Shown here: positions 10,701 to 18,689 of the stretch, piece by piece
How positions within the stretch are numbered: the first letter of the stretch is position 1
Layout: each line of letters starts with the position of its first letter
Source: an uncultured bacterium
Lineage (GTDB): Bacteria > Myxococcota_A > Bradymonadia > UBA7976 > VGTA01
NCBI GenBank assembly: GCA_943788935.1
Contig: CALSSE010000023.1
Coordinates: 1-64,000 of the forward strand
DNA: 64,000 bases
Direction of reading: 5' to 3'
The notes under the pieces: generated by a model
Databases searched by the model: none
What the model saw: only the letters and a program-made list of their open reading frames with translations
What the model was told of the DNA's origin: nothing
Made by a program: the position numbers and the translations under genes

Positions 10701-11940
10701 CGCAGTCGACCTCCCTAAAAAGAACCCCAAGCGCAACGCCTACAATAGCATGATCATTGAGCGAGGAGAGTCACGATATATCGATAGCGTGCGACAGGTG
10801 ATCTTTGAGGTAGAGAGTCGAGCACCTAAGTGCACTCTGCGAACCAGCTCTGCCGAAGAGGCACAACCTCTCACCACCCACAGCACTCCTCAACCGAGTG
10901 ATCTAACCTGGCGAGTCTCTAGTTTCTCTTCCATCGCCTCCCTCGCCGACGCCAAAGTAGAGGAGACAACTACCCTAGAGACACTACCCGAGCTCGATGA
11001 AGCGATTCATGGTAAAGTGAAGGCGCCGATTCAATATCATGGTCCCCAACCGCCGCTCATCGAATTGAGCGGTGGAGCTCGCTTTGGCCAGTGTATCCAT
11101 GCTCTCCTAGAGCGCCTCGACTTTAACACTCTCGATCAGCGACAGATCGAGAAGATCAGCGAGATCACCCTCCACAGTTGGGCCTTTGATAAACGCTTCG
11201 CCCCTCGAGTCGCTCAAGGTCTATGGCAGATGATTCACACCCCTCTCGCCTCCCCTGAACCAGCGGATGAAGAGGGAGGGTGGATCAAGAAGTCATGGCG
11301 ACGGTATGACCTTAGTCACTTCACCCTCCGTCAGCTCACCCGCTCTCATCGCCGTGATGAAGTTCGATTTGAGCTCCCACTCTCTACAGAGGGAGCGCTC
11401 TCTGCCTCGTTACTCAATCGTATTTTGAGGCTTGACCCCTCCTGTCGAGGGCTCCCTTCTCTCCCTGATGATCTGTCGCTGAGTGGATTCCTTAAGGGCA
11501 GTATTGATTTGATGTTTCGAGTAAAACAAGGGGACCATGATCGTTATTATATCGCAGATTATAAAACGCATTGGCTCGGTGATGAGAGCGGATCTCAGCT
11601 TGGTCATTACCATCCTCAAGCGCTACGTGAAGTCATGAATATACACCACTACCATCTGCAGTCCCATCTCTATCAAGTCGCCCTCTATAGGCTCTTACAG
11701 CAGAGGCTCGGAGACGGATTTGACCCTGAGCGCCATTTTGGAGGAAGCTATTATCTCTTCATTAGGGGAATGGCGGGCAATGTGAGTCGACTCTCCTCAC
11801 CGGAGGCAGATCAAGGTGCCGCTGGGGTCTATTTACATCGACCAGTCTCTATGGTGACCGAGCTCCTCTCATTGGCGCTGAGCTCTCCCGCTCAGGCTCA
11901 AGATCGACTTGACTCGCTCGGTACCAGGTCCCAGCCTTAG
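7750..11940 (+). CDS. recB: RecB helicase-nuclease subunit of exodeoxyribonuclease V (first locus)
   Basis: 1396 residues, longer than E. coli RecB (about 1180). It is a UvrD/Rep-type 3'-5' helicase with a C-terminal RecB nuclease domain. Visible motifs are Walker A EASAGTGKT (Lys27), Walker B/II IDEFQDTDP (about 517), GDPKQSIYRFRGAD (III), VVTVHRSKGLEYPI (V) and RLLYVALTRA (VI). The nuclease residues are intact: FGQCIHALLERL, GSIDL (Asp1253), DYKT (Asp1270, Lys1272) and QSHLYQVALYR. An unusual low-complexity insertion at about 245-315 contains a polyproline run and five SEVQ repeats. It starts on the recC stop and lies 46 bp before recD. End resection and double-strand-break repair are the expected role. 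Confidence 0.93.
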   Translation: MSSAFKLMEHSLSRGYTLVEASAGTGKTYSITWLIVRLLLEEELAAEELLVVTFTIAATEELDSRIRVHITEVLSRWPRQESEATEVILGAELWTLYTNLSETQRLEAPRRLQRALDHFDLAQISTIHGFCGQMLRDYPLESGVETTTVQTHLTPLYEEIAEDFRSLVISQSSRPALRLMNALSKSLKHDLESLTKICHHLEPQGWSAVYCDPLLLPASHHQQPTEELIDLARRSQSSTLPPPPPPFESSPQDSSLSDIQGETEEGTEEAAQSEVQSEVQSEVQSEVQSEVQSLSSRDHLATAQSSLFSDTLFTESASQVLPHHVVEAWRYIGELFDHTVHLRLIPSIQRAEWRQGLRAALEEINQTAVWKSGGGVADQNLGWEAIESIIELSNEGRSPIAPVIALHKDLARLSTTGLLSSLNKTRKVNAPHFEFSHPLSDVLEELASLMAEVTTAMKSWFRWGFAVYAQEELTRRKRAEGWISTNDLVRLTHAAIHRPDGQFLAQVQGRFRAALIDEFQDTDPMQWGIFSKILDPQQSSSFTYLIGDPKQSIYRFRGADLNAYLAVKTIIAEGRAFTMSRNFRSDPRVLDALNQHFDARSERHLLNHLEHVPAGEISRGEGFFLDEQVPYVHVDGGREDRASDFPALRWRYFELDLVTKRDESLAEYVAEDVSVFLSQGHHIGLKNKRRTVSLSDIGILTRTNGFAVLVSIALAKRGIASTIRGDSDVFKTSAVAQLERLIRGMLLPEDEGQLRAALAIGLLGFDALMVRERSDELKEVFTELHRIWVSQGFAAAFHALIHNPTLSLIERALSHPEGARDLSRMLHASERIQARESALGLSPELSLQWLRERRLEVNVEPSEEDEVRPHIDTDAVQVVTVHRSKGLEYPILFCPDLWIVRRGVASDVTVTEPPILGEPRALDLRTEKSDARTALQAQKAESERREERRLLYVALTRAVHHCSIYLSVPSSGFHHSPLYPMVMGAVDLPKKNPKRNAYNSMIIERGESRYIDSVRQVIFEVESRAPKCTLRTSSAEEAQPLTTHSTPQPSDLTWRVSSFSSIASLADAKVEETTTLETLPELDEAIHGKVKAPIQYHGPQPPLIELSGGARFGQCIHALLERLDFNTLDQRQIEKISEITLHSWAFDKRFAPRVAQGLWQMIHTPLASPEPADEEGGWIKKSWRRYDLSHFTLRQLTRSHRRDEVRFELPLSTEGALSASLLNRILRLDPSCRGLPSLPDDLSLSGFLKGSIDLMFRVKQGDHDRYYIADYKTHWLGDESGSQLGHYHPQALREVMNIHHYHLQSHLYQVALYRLLQQRLGDGFDPERHFGGSYYLFIRGMAGNVSRLSSPEADQGAAGVYLHRPVSMVTELLSLALSSPAQAQDRLDSLGTRSQP
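8563..8628 (+). repeat. 12-bp in-frame tandem repeat (QSEV), 5.5 copies, inside recB
   Basis: The unit cagagtgaagtg repeats perfectly five times, plus a half copy, and encodes Gln-Ser-Glu-Val at residues 272-293 of RecB. It sits in a Pro/Ser/Glu-rich insertion of the N-terminal helicase region. Confidence 0.95.
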
Positions 11941-11986
11941 CGCCAATATTATGCCCTAATCACGATCAAGTGAGGATAACCACAAG

Positions 11987-14029
11987 ATGAGTCAGAGCAC
12001 CGGCAGTCACAGAGCGCTCTCTTTAAAGAGTCTAGTCTCCCAAGGGATCATCACCCCTCTCGCTCATGCCGCAACTCTGAGCGTGATGAGGATCACCGGA
12101 GAGGAAGATGAGAGAGTAGCGATCGCCATGGCGCTCGCTCAGTCAGCGCTCCGCCTCGGTCATCTTGGACTACGACTTAATGAAATCAGCGCTGACTTCT
12201 CTCCCGAAGTCCTCAGAGAGATGAGAGAGCGAGAACTGGCTGAGCGCTCTGATGAACAGCTCACCATCGCCTCTCAACAGCTTCATGATGAAGAGACGAC
12301 ACTACAAGATTGGTCCGGTTTACCAGAGCTCAACGATTGGCTCAACTGCCTCCATCGAAGTCCCTCTATATGGACGATTGATACTCCTCATCAACCATGC
12401 CCCTTTGTCCTTGACGGAGAGATACTCTTCACCCTCAAGGCGTGGCGTGGAGAATCGAGAGTCGCCCATGCGATTCGCTCACTCGCCCTCATTGAAATAG
12501 ACGATTTACCTCAGCCAGAGCTGCTGTGGAAGAGGCTGTTTGCCGAGTCTGATGACTCTTGGTTTGATGGCGGCGCGAGATGGGACCGCTCCAAGCTCGC
12601 CCTTTATTCGGCGATGAAGAGCGCAGTCATGGTCATTCATGGTGGACCAGGGACAGGGAAGACGACGCTCACTCAACGGATACTAGCTGCGATGATTGAA
12701 CAGTATCATCAAGAGCAAAAACCCTTACAGATCGCGATTACAGCCCCTACTGGAAAAGCGGCTCAAAGGCTCACCGAATCCATTCAGTCGCGAGCCTCGT
12801 TCTTCCACCTCCCAGAGCAAGTTCAATCATCACTAGAAGCCTTACAAGGGGTCACACTCCACAGCCTCCTCGGTGTGGCTCCGGGGAGGCGTCCAGAGTA
12901 TCATAGTGGTAACCCTCTCCCCTATGATATTATCGTCGTCGATGAATGTTCTATGGTAGACCTATGGTTATTGCAGAGCCTGTTAGACGCGATCCCCAAG
13001 CAAGTTGAGGGACGTCAACGACGTCGGCTGTTACTCATCGGCGACCCACAACAGCTCCCCTCAGTGAGCGCCGGTGCCCCCTTCACTGAACTCTGCGCCG
13101 ATCGCGGTCGACAGATCAGCTCTCCTCGTCTACACGAGCTATCCCAATTCTTGAGGAGTGATGAAGACACCCCTCCTCCCTCAGTAGAGCTCGATGAGCT
13201 GCTCCACACCTTGCAGCTCACTCCTGCAGCGGAGGAGCTCGAGAGCGCCGACCTCTTTCTCGATCATGTCGCGGCTCTTAATCAAGTTCGACGAGTCTCT
13301 GCCCAGAGTGGTATTCACGCTGCAGCTACGGCGATTCAGAGTGTTGAGAGCGTTGGCGTTGATGCGGTCATTTCTTGTTTCCAAGACCCCCAATATACCG
13401 ATACTGAATGGATAAGCGCGCCGCCTTTTCCGGCTCCTCTCTTTGAAGAGGTCATAGAGCATGTGCAGAGGACCATATCGCTCATCAAGATAGATCCAGA
13501 AGAGGCGCTACTACACCTCAAATCGCTCTGCCTCCTCTCTCCCCATTACGGCGGAACTTTAGGGGTAAATGAACTCAATGAAGCTGTAGAGAGTCGTCTA
13601 CGAGAGCGTCGCTTGGGTGGATGGGGACGAAGCTATGTTGGTCGACCTGTACTCATCACCCAAAACCATCCACCGACTCGTCTAGTCAATGGGGATATCG
13701 GGATTGTCGGCCCTGAACATAAAGTCTATTTCGAAGGTCGAGATCGACCGGTTAAACTAGAGTTACTGCCTCCACATCGAACAGTGTATGCGATGAGTAT
13801 TCACAAGAGCCAAGGCTCAGAGTTCAAAAAAGTGGTGATGTGTATCCCTCCCGAACGCTCTCCCATTATGACACGTGAGCTTATTTATACAGGGCTCACT
13901 CGAGCGAAAACACACGCAACAATCGTCGGAAACATTGAGGTCTTCTCCTCCTCTATCCTCGCTCAAGTAGAGCGAGGTGGGCAACTATCCCTCAGAGTTC
14001 AACGACCATTGAAGGGGAGGTCCTCATGA
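11987..14029 (+). CDS. recD: RecD helicase subunit of exodeoxyribonuclease V
   Basis: 680 residues, against 608 in E. coli. RecD is the 5'-3' SF1 helicase of RecBCD. Walker A is GGPGTGKTT (Lys225), followed by APTGKAAQRLTESI (Ia), VVDECSMVDLWLL (II), LLIGDPQQLPSVSAGAPF (III) and, near the end, AMSIHKSQGSEF and ELIYTGLTRAK (V/VI), as in RecD and UvrD_C_2 proteins. The N-terminal 180 residues fit the RecD domain that contacts RecC. It lies 46 bp after recB. Its TGA overlaps the ATG of the following synthase gene (ATGA at 14026), so recC, recB, recD and that gene look like one transcript. Confidence 0.92.
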   Translation: MSQSTGSHRALSLKSLVSQGIITPLAHAATLSVMRITGEEDERVAIAMALAQSALRLGHLGLRLNEISADFSPEVLREMRERELAERSDEQLTIASQQLHDEETTLQDWSGLPELNDWLNCLHRSPSIWTIDTPHQPCPFVLDGEILFTLKAWRGESRVAHAIRSLALIEIDDLPQPELLWKRLFAESDDSWFDGGARWDRSKLALYSAMKSAVMVIHGGPGTGKTTLTQRILAAMIEQYHQEQKPLQIAITAPTGKAAQRLTESIQSRASFFHLPEQVQSSLEALQGVTLHSLLGVAPGRRPEYHSGNPLPYDIIVVDECSMVDLWLLQSLLDAIPKQVEGRQRRRLLLIGDPQQLPSVSAGAPFTELCADRGRQISSPRLHELSQFLRSDEDTPPPSVELDELLHTLQLTPAAEELESADLFLDHVAALNQVRRVSAQSGIHAAATAIQSVESVGVDAVISCFQDPQYTDTEWISAPPFPAPLFEEVIEHVQRTISLIKIDPEEALLHLKSLCLLSPHYGGTLGVNELNEAVESRLRERRLGGWGRSYVGRPVLITQNHPPTRLVNGDIGIVGPEHKVYFEGRDRPVKLELLPPHRTVYAMSIHKSQGSEFKKVVMCIPPERSPIMTRELIYTGLTRAKTHATIVGNIEVFSSSILAQVERGGQLSLRVQRPLKGRSS

Positions 14030-17000
14030 GTGACTCATCTACTCCAATCGCTATTATAGGTATGGCGGGTGTATTTCCGGATGCACCTAGAGTTGACATA
14101 TTATGGCAGAACTTACTCGCCGGTCATGACTCAATCCGCGAGGTTCCCTCCCACCGGTGGCCGGCTCAGTATTATGATCCAAGCTCCAAGAGCCCCCATC
14201 GGTTCTATGCTCGTCGGGGAGCTTTTATAGATGACTTAGCTCGTTTTGAAGCTCTCCGTTTTGGAGTGATGCCTAGAGCTGTCGAGGGAGCGGAGCCCGA
14301 TCAACTCATGACCTTACAGGTTTGCGCCGATTCACTTGAAGACGCAGGTTATGCCCCTAGGAGAACAGAAGAGGGAGAGCGAGGAAGACCTTTTAATCGC
14401 GCTGATACCCAAGTCATTATTGGTCGAGGCGCTTATATCGGCCCGGCGATGAATAGCCTCAACCTCCGAGTCCGTACCTCGGAACAGCTCATCAGCCTCA
14501 TCGAAGAGCGCGGTTGGCTCAAAGGAGACTCATTAGATGGTCTTAGAGATGAACTGCTCAATGAACTTAGGCCCTTTGGACCAGACACTGCGATCGGCCT
14601 TGTCCCCAATTTATGCGCCTCACGAGTCGCGGACCGCCTAGGGCTAGGAGGAGCGGCTTACACGGTCGACGCGGCCTGTGCGAGCGCTTTGATCGCGGTG
14701 ACTCGTGGCTGTGAAGCCCTCGATCGCCGACAAGCTTCTTTAGTTCTCGCAGGCGGGGTCCATATGGTCCATGACCTCACTTTTTGGTCGGTCTTTACCC
14801 AACTCGGCGCTCTCTCTCGCCGCCAAGAGATTCGTCCTTTTCATAGGGAGGCTGATGGGCTCCTCATCGGTGAGGGAGTAGGCATCGTCGCCTTAAAGCG
14901 ATTAGATGATGCGCTGAGTGATGGTGATCGGATCTACGCTGTGATTAGAGGTCAAGGCGTGAGCAGTGATGCCGGGAGAGCTAGCTTAATGAGTCCAGAT
15001 ATAGAGGGACAAACACGCGCGATGAATGCTGCTTGGCGCGGACTTGATAAGTCTCTCGTCGGCTTAATAGAGGCTCATGGCACGGGAACACCCACTGGGG
15101 ACAGTGTGGAGTTACAGTCTACTCAAGCGGTTTTTGGTACCGAAGGCTCTCCCATCGGGATCGGATCCATTAAGTCCAATATCGGTCACACCATGCCGGC
15201 AGCCGGGGTGGCAGGCCTCATTAAAGCCGCCCTCTCTATTTATCATGGAGTGAAACCCCCAAGTCTCCATCTCGATACGCCTCATAGTCTATTGGCTGAT
15301 TCACTCGCTCTCTCTGAAGCAGGAGACTCCTCTCCTTCTAGACTCTATCCACTTACTCATGCCGAGTCATGGAGTGAGGAAGAGCGCTGGGCAGGAGTCA
15401 GCGCCTTTGGTTTTGGGGGGATCAATGCCCACTTAGCCCTCTCTACTGCCCCCACTTATTCTCCTCTGCGCCCTCCGCTGATGAGACGCGCTGAGCCTCA
15501 AATACTCCTCGGTGTCGCCGCTCCTGATTATGCCTCTTTGGCGGAGACCCTAGAAAACCTAGCCCATCCCAATCATCCACCGATCACCCGCTCACAAGAT
15601 ATCGGCAACGGACCCGCGCGAGCGGCCTTGATCGGCCCTGACCGGGAGAAGCTCTTAACGGCAGCGAGATTAGCTCGAGCCGGTAAGAGTCGTCGAGGTA
15701 GAGAAGGATTATGGCTCACCGATCAAGGTTTAATGACCCCCGCTGAGCGATCCTCTAACGCTGGCAAACTCGCTCTTATGTTTCCTGGAATCGAATCTAC
15801 CTTCGCTCCAAGGATCGATGACCTCTGCGCTCGTTTAGGGATCGCCACCCCTCATCTCTATGCGCCTCATGATCTCGGTGAGCGCGGGGTGAGCGTAGTT
15901 CGCCTAGGGCTGGCTCTAGATCGATGTTTCAAGACCCTAGGCGTAAAACCTGACCTCCTCTGTGGACACAGCATTGGAGAGTGGACGGGGATGATCACCG
16001 CCGGCTACTTCCCGGAAGAAGACATTGAGCCCTTTATCGAGGGACTTGATCCAGCAGGGTTAACCGTGCCTGACGTCGCCTTTATCGCTGTAGGTGCCCA
16101 TTATAATAAAGTATGCGATGTCTTGACTGGACATTTCGACGAACCTCTCGACCATTTGAACATCACCTGCTCTCATGACAATTGTCCTCATCAGAGCATC
16201 TTTTGTACGCCGCTTGAACATGTAGCATCTGCTCTCATGGCTCTCAATGAAGCGGGGTTAATCGCTTCTGAGCTCCCTTTTCGCTCGGGATTCCATGCTC
16301 CACACTTTGAGCCCTATGCGGATGAGATGACAAGACATTTAAGGACCTTACGACTCTGCGATCCTCACCGTCCCCTTTGGTCGGCGACGACTCTCGCTCC
16401 CTACCCTCGAGGAGATAACGAGGCTGTTTATCAACTAGGAGGTCAGCATCTCATTGAACCCGTGAGATTTAGAGCGCTGATCGAGCGACTCTATGAAGAG
16501 GGCGTTAGAGTATTTGTGCAGATGGGTGTGGGCTCTCTCTCTAGTTTTGTCAGCGATACCTTACGCGGACGACCTCATCGCGTGATCGACGCTCATAGCG
16601 AGAAACGCAGCGCTTGGTCCCAATGGTTCCAGTTGGCGGGTGCGCTCTTCGTGGAAGGCGCCGCAGTAAAACTTGAGACGCTCCATGCATCAGGCGTCCA
16701 AGCAGAAGACAGTCTCTCACTCAATCTCGGCGCTTCCCTCATCAAGATCTCCTCTAAGCAAGCTCAAATCAACGAGAGCTCAACAGAACACCTGGTGTCT
16801 ACCACTGATGAGAGACCTGCCATTAATAAGAGACCGGCGACGCCCCTCAATGTAGGGACTCAATTAGGTCCTTCAACCTACCCCGCACCTGTTCACTTGA
16901 GTGAGCGAGGGTCTCCCGAGCGAATTTTCACCGCTCAATGGGAGTTAAGCATAGAGCGCTATCCTCATCTCCGTGATCACTGCTTCTTCCGTCAACCTAA

Positions 17001-18501
17001 GCAATGGCCGCATCTAGAAGATCGATTTCCGGTCGTCCCTATGACCCTCTCTGTCCAATGGGTAATGGAGGTCGCTCAGCAGCTCGCTGATGAAGTGGGT
17101 CAACATCTCCAAGTGAGAGGGGTTCAAGGAGTTAGAGCGGCTAAATGGATAGAGATTGAGCCCCCTCAAGTCGTTCAAGTCGAAGCTAAATGGCTTAGCT
17201 CAGAGATGATCAAAGTAGAGATCAAAGGACATTTAAGCGCGACAGTGAACTTATCTACCATAGCGCCAACCGTACCTAATCTAGAGTGGAGCGCTCAAGA
17301 GGGAGAGCGCATCCCACCAATTACCGGGTCACAAGTCTATGCAGAGCGTTGGATGTTTCATGGCCCAGCCTATCATGGGATTCACTCTTTAAGCGGGATC
17401 AGCCCTCATGGGATCAGAGGCATTATAGAGAATAAAGGAACCCCTGGCGCTCTGCTCGACAATGTCGGTCAGCTCTTTGGTCTATGGGTGATGCTCACTC
17501 AGCGAGAGGATCGAGTGGTTATGCCTGTGAGGCTCGAGGCTTTTAAGATCTTTGGTCCCCCCCCTCCATTAGAGGCTCACCTTCCATGCACTGTGTGGAT
17601 TGAGTCGGTGACTAAACGTGAGGTGAAAGCGAGAATGGCTCTTTGGTATGAGGGGGCCATTTGGGCGACCTGTGAAGGGTGGAGTGATTGGCGTTTTGAG
17701 ACCTCCGGTTCATTATGGTCGTTGATGCGCTACCCCGAGCGGACCCTCTTCTCGCTCCCGCTACTCAATGACCAAGGAGTGACGCTCACCCTCGCCGATC
17801 ACATCAGCGCGGTCGCTTCTTCAAGAGAGTTTTTAGTCGGTCGCTGTCTCAGCGGAGATGAACGCCTTGAATATAGATCACTGGCACTCGACCAGCAGAG
17901 AGATTGGATCGCTGGTCGAATCGCCGCTAAGGACGCATTGCGGTGCGCTGCATGGAACGCGGGTGCGCCTTCACTCTTCCCCATCGAGGTCACGCTTCAT
18001 CCTCGACGTACTCATCGCCCTCCCCTATTTGTTGAGAGCCCCAAAACCCCCCTCTCAATAAGTCATTGTCAGGGCGTCGCCATGGCTGCTCTTTTACACC
18101 AACGAGGGGATAGTCGCTCCTTAGGAGTCGATCTACAATCGGTAGAGTCTCGTCCATATTCATGGCGTAAGGCGAGTTTTCACTCCTCCGAGCTCAAAGA
18201 GCTCGATGGACTCCCACAGTCAAAGCATAAGGAGGCGCTCACTCTATGGTGGAGCCTTAAGGAAGCCGCCGCGAAGTGTGCTAGCCATCGAGGACTCACC
18301 GAAGGGCTCGGAGCACCAAAAGAGTGGTTGATCGAGCAATGGTCTAACGCTCAAGGGATTAATCTCAATACTCAGCTGTCGGTCCTTTCTCAAGGACGAG
18401 CGGTAGTCAATCACCTCTCTTCTTCCCAGCGCTTCACCATCGCTTGGTGGATCTTTGATCGGGGTGATCAGAGATGGACATGCGGCCTCTGTGTTCGATG
18501 A
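14026..18501 (+). CDS. KS-AT-DH-PPTase polyketide/PUFA-type synthase without ACP or KR
   Basis: 1491 residues. Domain order: ketosynthase (about 5-460) with DAACASAL (Cys218), EAHGTGT (His350) and SNIGHT (His388), a complete triad; acyltransferase (about 570-880) with GHSIGEW (Ser649) and FRSGFHAPHF; a double-hotdog dehydratase (about 960-1220) with YPHLRDHCFF (His985) and LLDNVGQ (Asp1145); and a C-terminal Sfp-type 4'-phosphopantetheinyl transferase (about 1280-1491) with LGVDLQ (Asp1369) and WSLKEAAAK (Glu1413). I find no acyl-carrier domain, ketoreductase, enoylreductase or thioesterase. The nearest known architectures are enediyne and PUFA synthases (Pfa-type), which normally carry ACP. 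An ACP and reductases must act in trans. It overlaps recD by 4 bp, an unexpected partner. The product is unknown. Confidence 0.88.
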   Translation: MSDSSTPIAIIGMAGVFPDAPRVDILWQNLLAGHDSIREVPSHRWPAQYYDPSSKSPHRFYARRGAFIDDLARFEALRFGVMPRAVEGAEPDQLMTLQVCADSLEDAGYAPRRTEEGERGRPFNRADTQVIIGRGAYIGPAMNSLNLRVRTSEQLISLIEERGWLKGDSLDGLRDELLNELRPFGPDTAIGLVPNLCASRVADRLGLGGAAYTVDAACASALIAVTRGCEALDRRQASLVLAGGVHMVHDLTFWSVFTQLGALSRRQEIRPFHREADGLLIGEGVGIVALKRLDDALSDGDRIYAVIRGQGVSSDAGRASLMSPDIEGQTRAMNAAWRGLDKSLVGLIEAHGTGTPTGDSVELQSTQAVFGTEGSPIGIGSIKSNIGHTMPAAGVAGLIKAALSIYHGVKPPSLHLDTPHSLLADSLALSEAGDSSPSRLYPLTHAESWSEEERWAGVSAFGFGGINAHLALSTAPTYSPLRPPLMRRAEPQILLGVAAPDYASLAETLENLAHPNHPPITRSQDIGNGPARAALIGPDREKLLTAARLARAGKSRRGREGLWLTDQGLMTPAERSSNAGKLALMFPGIESTFAPRIDDLCARLGIATPHLYAPHDLGERGVSVVRLGLALDRCFKTLGVKPDLLCGHSIGEWTGMITAGYFPEEDIEPFIEGLDPAGLTVPDVAFIAVGAHYNKVCDVLTGHFDEPLDHLNITCSHDNCPHQSIFCTPLEHVASALMALNEAGLIASELPFRSGFHAPHFEPYADEMTRHLRTLRLCDPHRPLWSATTLAPYPRGDNEAVYQLGGQHLIEPVRFRALIERLYEEGVRVFVQMGVGSLSSFVSDTLRGRPHRVIDAHSEKRSAWSQWFQLAGALFVEGAAVKLETLHASGVQAEDSLSLNLGASLIKISSKQAQINESSTEHLVSTTDERPAINKRPATPLNVGTQLGPSTYPAPVHLSERGSPERIFTAQWELSIERYPHLRDHCFFRQPKQWPHLEDRFPVVPMTLSVQWVMEVAQQLADEVGQHLQVRGVQGVRAAKWIEIEPPQVVQVEAKWLSSEMIKVEIKGHLSATVNLSTIAPTVPNLEWSAQEGERIPPITGSQVYAERWMFHGPAYHGIHSLSGISPHGIRGIIENKGTPGALLDNVGQLFGLWVMLTQREDRVVMPVRLEAFKIFGPPPPLEAHLPCTVWIESVTKREVKARMALWYEGAIWATCEGWSDWRFETSGSLWSLMRYPERTLFSLPLLNDQGVTLTLADHISAVASSREFLVGRCLSGDERLEYRSLALDQQRDWIAGRIAAKDALRCAAWNAGAPSLFPIEVTLHPRRTHRPPLFVESPKTPLSISHCQGVAMAALLHQRGDSRSLGVDLQSVESRPYSWRKASFHSSELKELDGLPQSKHKEALTLWWSLKEAAAKCASHRGLTEGLGAPKEWLIEQWSNAQGINLNTQLSVLSQGRAVVNHLSSSQRFTIAWWIFDRGDQRWTCGLCVR

Positions 18502-18689
18502 ACAGGCATAACTGAGCAGCATGGTTTCAGCGCTTAATAATCAAGCTCAGGAGAAGGTCTGACAATGTTAACAGAGATAAGGCTGATATGGTGACATTGA
18601 CCTTTCGACTAGCCTCATGTTAGGAAGACCTCTCTACTGTGTGTCTCACCTGTTGATGCTCTACTCACTTAATGCCTTAGGCGACTGAA

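Noticed and set aside
16680..16740. A DSL triplet in the AT-DH linker as an acyl-carrier serine
   Set aside because: The surrounding residues (QAEDSLSLNL) lack the ACP helix pattern and the linker is short and Ser/Thr-rich.
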